DNA of 64,000 nt, taken from NCBI GenBank assembly GCA_017559385.1, contig JAFYSK010000031.1:1-64000 (forward strand). Direction: 5' to 3'. How positions within the stretch are numbered: position 1 is the stretch's first letter; the number at the start of each line of letters is the position of its first letter. A program made the translations under genes and the position numbers. The stretch is from Paludibacteraceae bacterium (GTDB taxonomy: Bacteria; Bacteroidota; Bacteroidia; Bacteroidales; Paludibacteraceae). The notes under the pieces are model-generated. The model did not search any database and was not told the DNA's origin. It worked only from the letters and a program-made list of their open reading frames with translations. This document shows, one piece after another, positions 8,907-16,344 of the stretch.

Positions 8907-8989
8907 CGCAATTTTTGCATTATAATTGGGGTAAAGTGCCTCAGTGAGGGGGGGAGAGGCAAATATAAATCACTATTTTGCACTTTTAA
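8907..8989. repeat. 83-bp direct repeat, right copy
   Basis: This partners 4425-4507, with 3 mismatches in 83 bp and the same orientation. Just upstream at 8848-8877 there is also a diverged copy of the module core seen at 4240-4268 (AATATCCAAGT, then TAACACT). The similarity between the two flanks therefore extends patchily beyond the 83 bp. Confidence 0.85.
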
Positions 8990-9094
8990 TTGAGTACGAT
9001 CGCCTCATTAGGCACAGGTGATGATTGCAATTATAATCGTCTTTTACTCCAATTAACTATGGTCTCGTCTGAACAATTTTAAATAAAACGCAAT

Positions 9095-9132
9095 AATTTT
9101 TCGGCAAAATTTGGAAATATTGCCGAAAAATT
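9095..9132 (+). promoter_or_regulatory. Operator palindrome over the AbiEi promoter
   Basis: A perfect 13-bp inverted repeat, AATTTTTCGGCAA (9095-9107) and TTGCCGAAAAATT (9120-9132), straddles the -33 element. AbiEi antitoxins are known to repress their own promoters through inverted repeats, so this is the likely autoregulatory operator. Confidence 0.7.
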
Positions 9133-9141
9133 GTACCTTTG
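9110..9141 (+). promoter_or_regulatory. Promoter of the AbiE-like pair
   Basis: TTTG (9110-9113), a 20-bp spacer and TACCTTTG (9134-9141) match the consensus. They lie within the open frame that starts at 9111, which shows that the antitoxin starts further on at 9159. Confidence 0.75.
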
Positions 9142-9158
9142 CAGAAAATTTCAATTTC

Positions 9159-9866
9159 ATGACATATAAAGAAAATATTTTAACGTTTGCACGCGAACAT
9201 GAAATGTTTAGCATTGCTGATGCTCAAAAGAACATTGCACCAGATATTCCTATTGAGCAGATGACTTGGTATCTTAATCAAATGGTTAAGGCAAAGACGC
9301 TTGCACGTATAGGTAGTGGAACCTTTACTATTAATACCAAATTCGATTTTACTGATAGATTGGAAAATGTTGCTGTAGAGATTTATGATTCATTGCATGC
9401 AACATTGCCATTTGCACGCATGTGTATATATGATAGTTCATATATCTCACCTCTACAACACCATTTAGCTGGTAACAATATAATTTACGTAGAAGTAGAG
9501 CGTAATGCACTTGAAAGCGTATTCTTTATGTTAAAGGATGCGTATAAGAATGTTTATCTTAAGCCTACAAAAGAGACTATTTACCAATATGTTGATAACG
9601 AGGTTCAGTCAATATTTGTTAAACCACTAATTTCTGAAGCTCCAATAAAAATGGTAGATAGTTATCCTATTCCAACAATTGAAAAATTGTTAGTAGATTT
9701 ATACAAGGATAAAGATTTCTACATGTATCAAGGTGCAGAGTATGATTATATATTTGAGAATGCGCTTACGCTATATAATGTAAATACAACAAAACTTCTT
9801 CGATACGCATCGCGTAGAGGGATAAAAAATGAAATCCAAAACCAATTGAAAAAATATGATAAGTAA
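9159..9866 (+). CDS. AbiEi-like antitoxin (DUF6577-type), winged-helix transcriptional regulator
   Basis: This 235-aa protein has the AbiEi-like layout. An N-terminal winged-helix region (residues about 1-60; MTYKENILTFAREHEMF, then WYLNQMVKAKTLARIGSG) is followed by an antitoxin domain ending in RRGIKNEIQNQL. In type IV AbiE systems the antitoxin represses the operon and counteracts the nucleotidyltransferase toxin without direct contact. The start at 9159 is chosen because the promoter (9110-9141) overlaps the earlier ATG at 9111. The stop codon overlaps the start of the toxin gene by 11 bp, as expected for a coupled pair. The family assignment rests on layout and partner; the DUF6577 name is from memory. 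Confidence 0.75.
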   Translation: MTYKENILTFAREHEMFSIADAQKNIAPDIPIEQMTWYLNQMVKAKTLARIGSGTFTINTKFDFTDRLENVAVEIYDSLHATLPFARMCIYDSSYISPLQHHLAGNNIIYVEVERNALESVFFMLKDAYKNVYLKPTKETIYQYVDNEVQSIFVKPLISEAPIKMVDSYPIPTIEKLLVDLYKDKDFYMYQGAEYDYIFENALTLYNVNTTKLLRYASRRGIKNEIQNQLKKYDK

Positions 9867-10380
9867 GGAATGTTTTACGAATGAGTGGATCAACAAAGTA
9901 TCCGCTGATTTGAAGTATAATGACAAGAACCTTATTGAAAAGGTTGTTCGTGCATTATCGTTGCTTGAGATGTTGGTAGCAGCAGGCTGTCCTTTGGTCT
10001 TTAAAGGAGGTACCGCTCTTATGTTGATTCTTTCTGGCAAGTTGCACCGATTATCTATAGATATTGATATTATTTGTCCGCCAGGAACAGATATAGAACA
10101 ATATCTTGCGAAGTTTGAGGAATATGGTTTCTCTTCTAAAGAGTTGGTTGAACGCAAGCAACGCGATACTAATATTCCAAAAAGTCATTCTAAGTTATTT
10201 TATCAAATAGCCTATTGCAATAGCGATAAGCCAAGTTATATATTACTGGATGTTTTATACGAAGATGTACACTACGAACAGACAAATGAAGTGGATATTG
10301 CCTCACCTTTTTTGAAGTTAGAAGGGAAACCTCTTAAAGTTCGCGTGCCATCTGCAGAAGATATACAATTCATTATATAA
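9856..10380 (+). pseudogene. AbiEii-like nucleotidyltransferase toxin, C-terminally truncated
   Basis: The 174-aa product keeps the nucleotidyltransferase core: FKGGTALMLIL (Gly51-Gly52) and SIDIDI with Asp69 and Asp71, the metal-binding pair, then a possible third acid in YILLDVLYED. AbiEii family members are normally close to 270-300 aa. Here the frame stops right after VPSAEDIQFII, where the family usually continues into a helical C-terminal domain. No continuation is visible in the 110 bp before the next terminator. It is probably an inactivated or minimal toxin. A genuine short form cannot be excluded. Confidence 0.65.
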
Positions 10381-10416
10381 AATCAAACACTCTATATTGC
10401 ACAACATTACAAACAT

Positions 10417-10460
10417 CAAAAAAAACACCCCCGGCGTATTAAAACGCGGAGGTGTTTTTT
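10417..10460. terminator. Bidirectional terminator
   Basis: AACACC...GGCG, loop, CGC...GGTGTT forms a strong stem, preceded by an A-run and followed by a T-run. It separates the plus-strand AbiE pair from the minus-strand VWA gene and can serve both. Confidence 0.75.
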
Positions 10461-10492
10461 CGGGAAACAGTACAAATCCCTAAACCACAATA

Positions 10493-11221
10493 TTATTTCT
10501 TTTCGTCACGCTTGAAGAAACTGCGTTTGGTCTGCATCTGGCGATATCTGCTTTTGCGCTCGGTCTCTGGGGTATCAATACACATGCACATATCCACATC
10601 TTCCATTGCCGCACAGAACATAGTGTGTCCATCTCTGTAACTTTCAAAAGCCTTCTTAGCACCATGATTGGAAAACTCCCAAGCCTGTGCATTTTGCACA
10701 TCGATATTCAGTTCTAAACACACTTTGGTGACATCTTGGTTGGCTCCCATAAAGGTGAAGTTCCAGCCTTCTTGCTCTTTGAGTCGGCCAATGAGTTGAT
10801 GAATCTGGTGATAAGTAAACTCTTGTGAAGCATTCTCATAGCCATCCGTGATGATAGTAACAGATGCCACTGCTCGTTCGTGCTTCTTCACCTCCTTCTC
10901 AAGGCGTGTGAGCGCCATACCGATAGCATCTAGCAATGGGGTGCAGGCACAAGGAACAAATTCTTCCTTCTTCATGAGTTGAATTTGTGCAGCAGGCACC
11001 ATGTCAAGGATATAAGGCATAGACTCGGTGTCAAAGAGCATGAGCGAAGCGAAATGCTCCTGAGTGTCGGCATGCTTCTCGGCTGTAGTTTTGATGCCAC
11101 TAAGAACTTCGTTGCAACCTGTAAAGGCAGCTTGGCGGATCTCATCCATAGAACCGCTCTTGTCAAGGATAATAAGGTTGTAGATTCGTGTTTTGGTTGT
11201 AGGTTTTTGATTTTCTTTCAT
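10493..11221 (-). CDS. VWA-domain protein, cytosolic
   Basis: This 242-aa single von Willebrand factor A domain protein has no signal peptide. The metal-ion-dependent adhesion site is complete: DKSGS (Asp20, Ser22, Ser24), Thr94 in CACTPLLDAI and Asp126 in ITDGYENA. Stand-alone VWA proteins of this kind are often scaffolds in stress-response or metal-chelation complexes, but nothing in the neighbourhood fixes a partner. The C-terminus is basic and Cys/Met-rich (MFCAAMEDVDMCMCID). A small membrane-protein ORF lies 93 bp upstream behind a good promoter and may be in the same transcript. Confidence 0.8.
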   Translation of the reverse strand: MKENQKPTTKTRIYNLIILDKSGSMDEIRQAAFTGCNEVLSGIKTTAEKHADTQEHFASLMLFDTESMPYILDMVPAAQIQLMKKEEFVPCACTPLLDAIGMALTRLEKEVKKHERAVASVTIITDGYENASQEFTYHQIHQLIGRLKEQEGWNFTFMGANQDVTKVCLELNIDVQNAQAWEFSNHGAKKAFESYRDGHTMFCAAMEDVDMCMCIDTPETERKSRYRQMQTKRSFFKRDEKK

Positions 11222-11314
11222 AATTGTTTAGGATTTAAAAAGTTTATATTAGGTTAAATGGATAGTATTGTCACTCTTTTTTTCGTTCAATAACTCAAGA
11301 GAAGAGTGTATGAT

Positions 11315-11497
11315 TTAGAATGGTAGGTAACAATCATCATCGATGTCAGAGGAAGTAGTCGTGTCAGTTGATTTGTCGGTATTTCTACCGATTTCATCGG
11401 AGTTTTGGCATAAAACTAGTTTGGTTAGACACAAGAAAATAGGCATTGATAATATATCAATAACCAGGGCAGATAACAAAGTGGGATGGTAAATCAT
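11315..11497 (-). CDS. Possible 60-aa membrane protein
   Basis: The frame encodes one hydrophobic segment (LLSALVIDILSMPIFLCLTK) followed by a polar, Thr/Asp-rich tail. It begins about 40 nt after a transcription start predicted from a consensus promoter (11545-11575), which is the main reason to believe it. There is no recognised family. Alternatively the promoter serves the VWA gene and this stretch is leader RNA. Confidence 0.4.
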   Translation of the reverse strand: MIYHPTLLSALVIDILSMPIFLCLTKLVLCQNSDEIGRNTDKSTDTTTSSDIDDDCYLPF

Positions 11498-11544
11498 TGT
11501 CGTTAAAGTTTAGGGGGTAATATGCGTTTTTTTGATTTCGAATG

Positions 11545-11575
11545 CAAAGATACAATGTTTTTTAGTAATACCAAA
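11545..11575 (-). promoter_or_regulatory. Promoter upstream of the 60-aa ORF and VWA gene
   Basis: The minus strand shows TTTG (11575-11572), a 19-bp spacer and TATCTTTG (11552-11545). Confidence 0.7.
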
Positions 11576-11665
11576 TATTTTTGTGTGTTTTTTACACATA
11601 TTTTTTAGATTATTATAGGGTAATAATAATTTTTAAAAAAAATTTGCTTGTGGCTATATAAGAAC

Positions 11666-11695
11666 AATCGCCCGATGCCTTTGCATCGAGCGATT
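11666..11695 (-). terminator. Strong hairpin after serS
   Basis: AATCGCCCGATGC and GCATCGAGCGATT pair over 13 positions with one mismatch and a 4-nt loop. The U-tract is weak. It lies about 190 bp after the serS stop and is the best candidate terminator for that operon. The rest of 11498-11880 holds short repeats such as a duplicated GATTCCCGTTACCC near 11796-11822 and no gene. Confidence 0.5.
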
Positions 11696-11881
11696 GATAT
11701 CATTACTTACCGCCTTGGGCGGGTTGAAGAAGTTTTATAAGTTTTAGAAGTTTTAAGGGTTTCGTGCAGCGTTGCTGCTTGTTTCAAAGAGTCGATTCCC
11801 GTTACCCGATTCCCGTTACCCGATAACCGATAACCTATAACCTATAGCCCGAAGGCGTCCATAGCTCGCTCTGCGAGCGTC

Positions 11882-13234
11882 CTACTTGATCATATCGCAG
11901 CCCATGTATGGTTGAAGTGCTGCAGGGATGCGGATGCCTTCAGGTGTTTGGTTATTCTCCAAGAGTGCAGCCACAATACGTGGAAGAGCCAAGGCAGAAC
12001 CATTGAGGGTGTGCGCCAAGGTCACTTTCTTATCCTCTGCGCGGCGATAGCGGCAGTGGAGGCGGTTAGCTTGGTAGGTATCGAAGTTAGATGTAGAAGA
12101 AACCTCTAGCCAGCGGTGTTGTGCCTCGGAGTAAACCTCGAAGTCGTAGCAGAGTGCTGCAGTGAAGGACATATCGCCACCGCTAAGGCGTAGGATACGA
12201 TATGGGAGTTCGAGTTTTTGGAGAAGACCCTCTACGTGCTCAAGCATCTCCTTGTGACTAGCGTCAGAGTGTTCTGGTGTATCGATGCGAACGATTTCTA
12301 CTTTGCTAAACTCGTGTAGTCGGTTGAGTCCGCGTACATCCTTGCCATAGGAACCTGCCTCACGGCGGAAGCATTGGGTATATGCGCAGTTTTTGATAGG
12401 TAGTTGAGCCTCGTCGAGGATGACATCGCGGTAGATATTGGTGACAGGTACCTCAGCAGTTGGTATGAGGTATAGATTGTCGAGTTGGCAGTGGTACATT
12501 TGTCCCTCTTTGTCAGGCAATTGTCCAGTGCCATAGCCACTGGCTTCGTTGACAACGGTAGGTGGCATGATTTCGGTGTAACCAGCAGCGGCAGCCTCAG
12601 CAAGGAAGAAGTTGATGAGTGCGCGTTGCAGGCGTGCGCCTAAACCTACATATACAGGGAAGCCTGCGCCAGAGATTTTGACGCCAAGGTCAAAATCGAT
12701 GAGGTTATATTTCTTGGCCAAATCCCAGTGTGGGAGTTTGTCATTGTTGGCTAGTTGTTCGTCAGTAGCGGTATCCCAGTCGCGTATTGCGATGGTACCA
12801 TCAGCTGCGAGTTTGTCGATCATAGGTTGGTTGGCCCAGTTACCGATTTTCACGACGAGGTTATCCTCAGCGCTGCGTCCTTCAGGTACGAGGTCGTACG
12901 GTACATTAGGGATGGTGAGAAGTAGTGCGGTGAGTGCTTCTTCAGCTTTAGCCATCTCAGCATCGAGTTGAGGGATAGATTGTTTGAGTGCACCTGTTTG
13001 TGCTTTGGCAGCCTCTGCTTCTCCGCGTTTGCCTTGCGCCATGAGTGCACCGATAGACTTAGAGATGCGGTTCATCTCGGCAGAAGCGTTGTCTTTCTTT
13101 TGTTGAGCAGCTTTACGCTCAGCGTCTAGAGCGATTACTTGCTCGATAATCTCCGCTGCAGCAGCGAAGTGTTTCTTCTCCAAGCCAGCGATGATAGCTG
13201 CCTTGTTGTCATATATTTGTTTGAGTGTAAGCAT
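11882..13234 (-). CDS. serS: Serine-tRNA ligase
   Basis: This class II synthetase charges tRNA-Ser. The 450-aa protein has the N-terminal helical tRNA-binding arm (residues about 30-110, with LDAERKAAQQKKD). Motif 2 is seen in CFRREAGSYGKDVRGLNRLH and motif 3 in NGSALALPRIVAALLENNQ. The start is taken at MLTLKQIYDNKA (13234), the family-typical N-terminus; the open frame runs upstream to 13273 without a likely start. It is the third gene after rplU and rpmA, 223 bp behind a terminator-like hairpin that may be read through. Confidence 0.95.
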   Translation of the reverse strand: MLTLKQIYDNKAAIIAGLEKKHFAAAAEIIEQVIALDAERKAAQQKKDNASAEMNRISKSIGALMAQGKRGEAEAAKAQTGALKQSIPQLDAEMAKAEEALTALLLTIPNVPYDLVPEGRSAEDNLVVKIGNWANQPMIDKLAADGTIAIRDWDTATDEQLANNDKLPHWDLAKKYNLIDFDLGVKISGAGFPVYVGLGARLQRALINFFLAEAAAAGYTEIMPPTVVNEASGYGTGQLPDKEGQMYHCQLDNLYLIPTAEVPVTNIYRDVILDEAQLPIKNCAYTQCFRREAGSYGKDVRGLNRLHEFSKVEIVRIDTPEHSDASHKEMLEHVEGLLQKLELPYRILRLSGGDMSFTAALCYDFEVYSEAQHRWLEVSSTSNFDTYQANRLHCRYRRAEDKKVTLAHTLNGSALALPRIVAALLENNQTPEGIRIPAALQPYMGCDMIK

Positions 13235-13299
13235 ACAAATGTATTGTTCAGCGCCCGCAAGCGGGCTGTTCAAGATTGTTCTGGGTTGTTAGGCGCCTT

Positions 13300-13350
13300 C
13301 TAGTATATCTAGTATATCTAGTATATCTAGTCAAACTAGTATATCTAGTT
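13300..13350. repeat. 9-bp minisatellite (TAGTATATC)
   Basis: Four to five tandem copies of TAGTATATC, interrupted once by TAGTCAAAC, lie between GGCGCC palindromes in the spacer upstream of serS. The copy number could vary between strains. Confidence 0.8.
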
Positions 13351-13363
13351 AACCGGCGCCTTT

Positions 13364-13412
13364 CAAAAAACAAATTTCTCCTGCCAACTGCCGAGGCAAT
13401 CGGTAGGAGAAA
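13364..13412 (-). terminator. Terminator after rpmA
   Basis: On the minus strand TTTCTCCTACC pairs with GGCAGGAGAAA around a 16-nt loop, followed by TTTGTTTTTT. This would end the rplU-rpmA transcript. Confidence 0.7.
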
Positions 13413-13457
13413 CTTATTTGCCATTCCTCTTGCCGAGACTATGGGTATAATCCCAAA

Positions 13458-13721
13458 TTATGCCTCTGCGATAGGTTGGATAGATACGTAAGACTTGTTG
13501 TTACGTTTCTTTTGGAAAGTAACGATACCATCGGTCAACGCAAATAGAGTGTGGTCGCTACCCATACCCATGTTCTCACCTGGGTTGTGTACTGTACCAC
13601 GTTGGCGTACGATGATGTTACCTGCTTTAGCGAATTGTCCACCAAAGATTTTGATACCTAAGCGTTTGCTTTCTGATTCGCGGCCGTTCTTGGAACTACC
13701 GACACCTTTCTTGTGTGCCAT
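13458..13721 (-). CDS. rpmA: 50S ribosomal protein L27
   Basis: This is an 87-aa L27, complete and of usual length. It starts [20 protein letters not shown], giving the conserved glycine-rich N-terminus that reaches the peptidyl-transferase centre. [20 protein letters not shown] follows. It is 35 bp after rplU in the usual L21-L27 pair. Confidence 0.97.
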   Translation of the reverse strand: MAHKKGVGSSKNGRESESKRLGIKIFGGQFAKAGNIIVRQRGTVHNPGENMGMGSDHTLFALTDGIVTFQKKRNNKSYVSIQPIAEA

Positions 13722-13756
13722 ACTTCTTTAAAACTTGGTTTTTTAAGGGTTACACA

Positions 13757-14074
13757 TTAAGCCAACACGATCTCTTTAACTACGAGATTGGTCAAATCTT
13801 GACGATGGCCGTTCAACTTACGATAGCCTTTGCGACGTTTTTTGTGGAAAACGAGAACTTTCTCGCCACGGCACTCGTTGTCGAGTACTTCGCAAATTAC
13901 TTTAGCGCCCTCTACGAGAGGAGCACCTACTTTTACCTCACCGTTGTTGTCAACGAGGAGCACTTTCTCGAATGTTACCTCAGCGCCTTTCTCAGCGTCC
14001 ATGCGGTTAACAAAGAGTTTTTTGCCAGCTTCCACACGGTATTGGAAACCTTGCATTTCTACAATTGCGTACAT
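13757..14074 (-). CDS. rplU: 50S ribosomal protein L21
   Basis: This is a 105-aa L21 starting [19 protein letters not shown] and containing the family signature [14 protein letters not shown] near the C-terminus. It is first in the rplU-rpmA pair. A consensus promoter at 14302-14333 implies a leader of about 220 nt, long enough for autoregulation, although I cannot identify a known leader structure. Confidence 0.97.
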   Translation of the reverse strand: MYAIVEMQGFQYRVEAGKKLFVNRMDAEKGAEVTFEKVLLVDNNGEVKVGAPLVEGAKVICEVLDNECRGEKVLVFHKKRRKGYRKLNGHRQDLTNLVVKEIVLA

Positions 14075-14301
14075 TGTTCAAATGTTTTTAAATTGTTACA
14101 TCGGCAGGGCGAGATACTAAGTCGTCGACGTTGGCATGCGGAGATCGTTCAGACGCCCATCGGGCTGTTCAAAAGTTCAGTCGCGTAAACGCTTGTTCAG
14201 CAGTAACCCCTGAACCCCTAAACTTCTAAACTCCTAAACTTTCCTGCATCATCCGTCCCCTCAGTAGCGCTACTTGAGAGCCCTAAACGCGAAAAATCGC
14301 G

Positions 14302-14333
14302 CAAAGGTACTGCTTTTTTTTGAAATGACCAAA
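14302..14333 (-). promoter_or_regulatory. rplU-rpmA promoter
   Basis: The minus strand shows TTTG (14333-14330), a 20-bp spacer and TACCTTTG (14309-14302). Confidence 0.75.
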
Positions 14334-14439
14334 TTATTGGTGTTTTTTTTGTAAAAAAAGTCTTGGGAATCGGGTTATAGGCGAGGAGGCGAGGAGGTGA
14401 TAAGGCGATAAGGCTATGAGGTGATAAGGTTATGAGGTG

Positions 14440-14635
14440 ATCAGTGAAAATCCGTGCTATCAGTGGGAACTATTAACCGTTAGAACCCTTAAAACTTTTA
14501 AAACACTTTTAACACGCCGAGGTTCCACAGATTTCATGGATATACACGAACGTATCTGAGAATCAGTGAAAATCAGTGCTATCAGTGGGAAATGTTAACC
14601 CTTAAAACCTTTAAAACTCTTTTAACACGCCGACA
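14440..14635. repeat. Two copies of a dispersed about 70-bp spacer repeat
   Basis: GTGAAAATCCGTGCTATCAG (from about 14443) and GTGAAAATCAGTGCTATCAG (from about 14565) each continue with GTGGGAA, a TTAACC...CTTAAAAC stretch and AACACGCCGA. A third relative lies inverted at 33452-33475. Upstream at 14375-14440 are GAGGCGAGGAGG and GGTGATAAGG short repeats. No gene is seen in 14334-14645. Confidence 0.7.
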
Positions 14636-14645
14636 GGCGAGGAGG

Positions 14646-15446
14646 TTAGAGCCACTTGGCTAGCGCGTCGTAATATTTCGGTGAAACCGGGATAGGCTTG
14701 AGGTTAGGTTGGTTCAATTCGGCAGAAATCATACCCTCTTTGTCACGACGGAGAACCTTGATGTGTTGAGGGTTGATATAGTAGCTACGCTGGCAGCGGA
14801 GCAAACCGTGCTTAAGCATAAGTTCTTCTAGCGATTTCATCGAGGCTCTGAGGGGATAATCCTTGATACGTTCGCCCTCTAAATAGCGAATATGCACATG
14901 GTTTTCGTCGGCTTCAACGTAAAGAACGGCAGAAGAGGCGATCATGAGTTTGAGTTTTTGGGTATTATCAACGAAACGCATGAGGGAATCGTCGTAAACA
15001 GAGTCATCTACTACTTTGCCCGCATACGCATAGGCGAGATTGAGGGCGAGATAGGGATATATCATGGTCAGCAGGAGGGCGTATAGCGACTTGCCAACTA
15101 TGTAAAAATATGCGAATTCACCGTGAAACATGAGGGTAATATAGAGAGCAGTAAACATGCTCATAACGAAGAGTTCGCTGAGCTGCCAGATAATCATCTT
15201 GGCCCAAGTCATGGTAAAGGTACGATGAACAGCAAGGAGGATACCACGAGATATAAGTACTACGCCTAGTAGGATGCAGAAGATGATAGTGGCGTTGAAG
15301 TTGATGGTAGAACCAGGGGTGTTGAGTATAGTGACCCACATCTGTGGTTGATAGAGCAAAACAAAACAAAGCCAGAAGACAGGCAGTGTAGCTAGGTAGC
15401 TAAGATTGCTACGTAGAGAGGTCATAAGAGGTGTGATTTTAGCCAT
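14646..15446 (-). CDS. Membrane-bound LytTR-family transcriptional regulator
   Basis: This 266-aa protein has four or five hydrophobic segments in residues 15-150 and a C-terminal LytTR DNA-binding domain (about 165-266). The LytTR part includes VLYVEADENHVHIRYLEG, RASMKSLEELML and RCQRSYYINPQHIKVLRR. No receiver domain is present, so activity would be controlled by the membrane part rather than by a kinase. Targets are unknown. The gene is monocistronic, facing away from the SGNH hydrolase gene. Confidence 0.85.
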   Translation of the reverse strand: MAKITPLMTSLRSNLSYLATLPVFWLCFVLLYQPQMWVTILNTPGSTINFNATIIFCILLGVVLISRGILLAVHRTFTMTWAKMIIWQLSELFVMSMFTALYITLMFHGEFAYFYIVGKSLYALLLTMIYPYLALNLAYAYAGKVVDDSVYDDSLMRFVDNTQKLKLMIASSAVLYVEADENHVHIRYLEGERIKDYPLRASMKSLEELMLKHGLLRCQRSYYINPQHIKVLRRDKEGMISAELNQPNLKPIPVSPKYYDALAKWL

Positions 15447-15565
15447 AATTTCGTCCTAATTAATGATGTGACAAAATCAGTAATTGATATATTTGGTCAC
15501 AAATACCGACATTTTATCCCTATATTTGAGTTTTCTACAAAAAGTATGCCGTATAATCACAAAAG

Positions 15566-15597
15566 TTTGAGGATGTCGTAAAATGGCAGTAATTTTG
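15566..15597 (+). promoter_or_regulatory. Promoter of the SGNH hydrolase gene
   Basis: TTTG (15566-15569), a 20-bp spacer and TAATTTTG (15590-15597), with a leader of about 56 nt. Confidence 0.65.
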
Positions 15598-15659
15598 CAG
15601 CGAAAACAGCAAATAATTATATCAAGTCAGTATAAACCAAAAAACAGACAAACTAGATT

Positions 15660-16343
15660 ATGAAAAGTAGGATTATTGCATTGGGTGACTCTATTATTAA
15701 AGGAGTGGTATTGAATATAGAACAGTCGGGCAAGATCCATTATGCCTTGGCTGATCATAGTATTGCAGAGCAGTTAGCTAGTAGCAAGCATATGGAGGCT
15801 GTTAATTTAGGCAAGATGGGTTGTACGATTGAGGCAGGTGAGCGGATATTGGATCATCATTTGCCAAGTATTGAGAATGCAGAGTATGCTATTTTGTGTT
15901 ATGGTGGCAATGATAGCGATTATAATTGGCGTGCCATAGCCGCTAATCCGCAAGCTGAGCATCATCCAAAGACGGCTATAGGTGTATTTGAAAAGACATA
16001 TGCTAGGATTATTGGCAAGGTTAGGGCTGCAGGAATAACGCCCGTGGTGATGTCGTTACCACCGATGGATTCGGCGAAATATTACAATTTCTTGACATCG
16101 GTATTCTCGTCAGAGGAGAAGCGAAATGTGAGTCGTTGGTTGAAAGGTGGTGCTAGTGCGATAGCAGCAGGTCATGAGCTGTACAACGATGCGGTAAAGC
16201 GTGTAGCTGCCAGTACAGATGCATTGTTGGTGGATGTGTCAAGTGCGTTTAAGCAATCGGCGGATTATTTATGTGCAGATGGAATACATATCAATGCACA
16301 TGGACAGCAAATTATTGCCGATTTGATCGGGAAAAGTATTTGA
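15660..16343 (+). CDS. SGNH/GDSL-family hydrolase
   Basis: This is a 227-aa cytosolic GDSL esterase-like protein. Block I is ALGDSIIKG (Ser11 nucleophile), block III contains YGGNDSD, and block V is DGIHINAHG with the Asp-x-x-His pair. The family covers esterases, lipases and acetyl-hydrolases; the substrate is unknown. There is no signal peptide. It converges with the capA-like gene, the stop codons being one base apart, so the two transcripts likely overlap. Confidence 0.85.
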   Translation: MKSRIIALGDSIIKGVVLNIEQSGKIHYALADHSIAEQLASSKHMEAVNLGKMGCTIEAGERILDHHLPSIENAEYAILCYGGNDSDYNWRAIAANPQAEHHPKTAIGVFEKTYARIIGKVRAAGITPVVMSLPPMDSAKYYNFLTSVFSSEEKRNVSRWLKGGASAIAAGHELYNDAVKRVAASTDALLVDVSSAFKQSADYLCADGIHINAHGQQIIADLIGKSI

Positions 16344-16344
16344 A

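Noticed and set aside
8772-8993. 73-aa plus-strand ORF upstream of the AbiE pair
   Set aside because: It runs through the three 32-bp-spaced repeats and the 83-bp direct repeat, has no promoter and no protein-like pattern. Regulatory DNA explains the stretch better.
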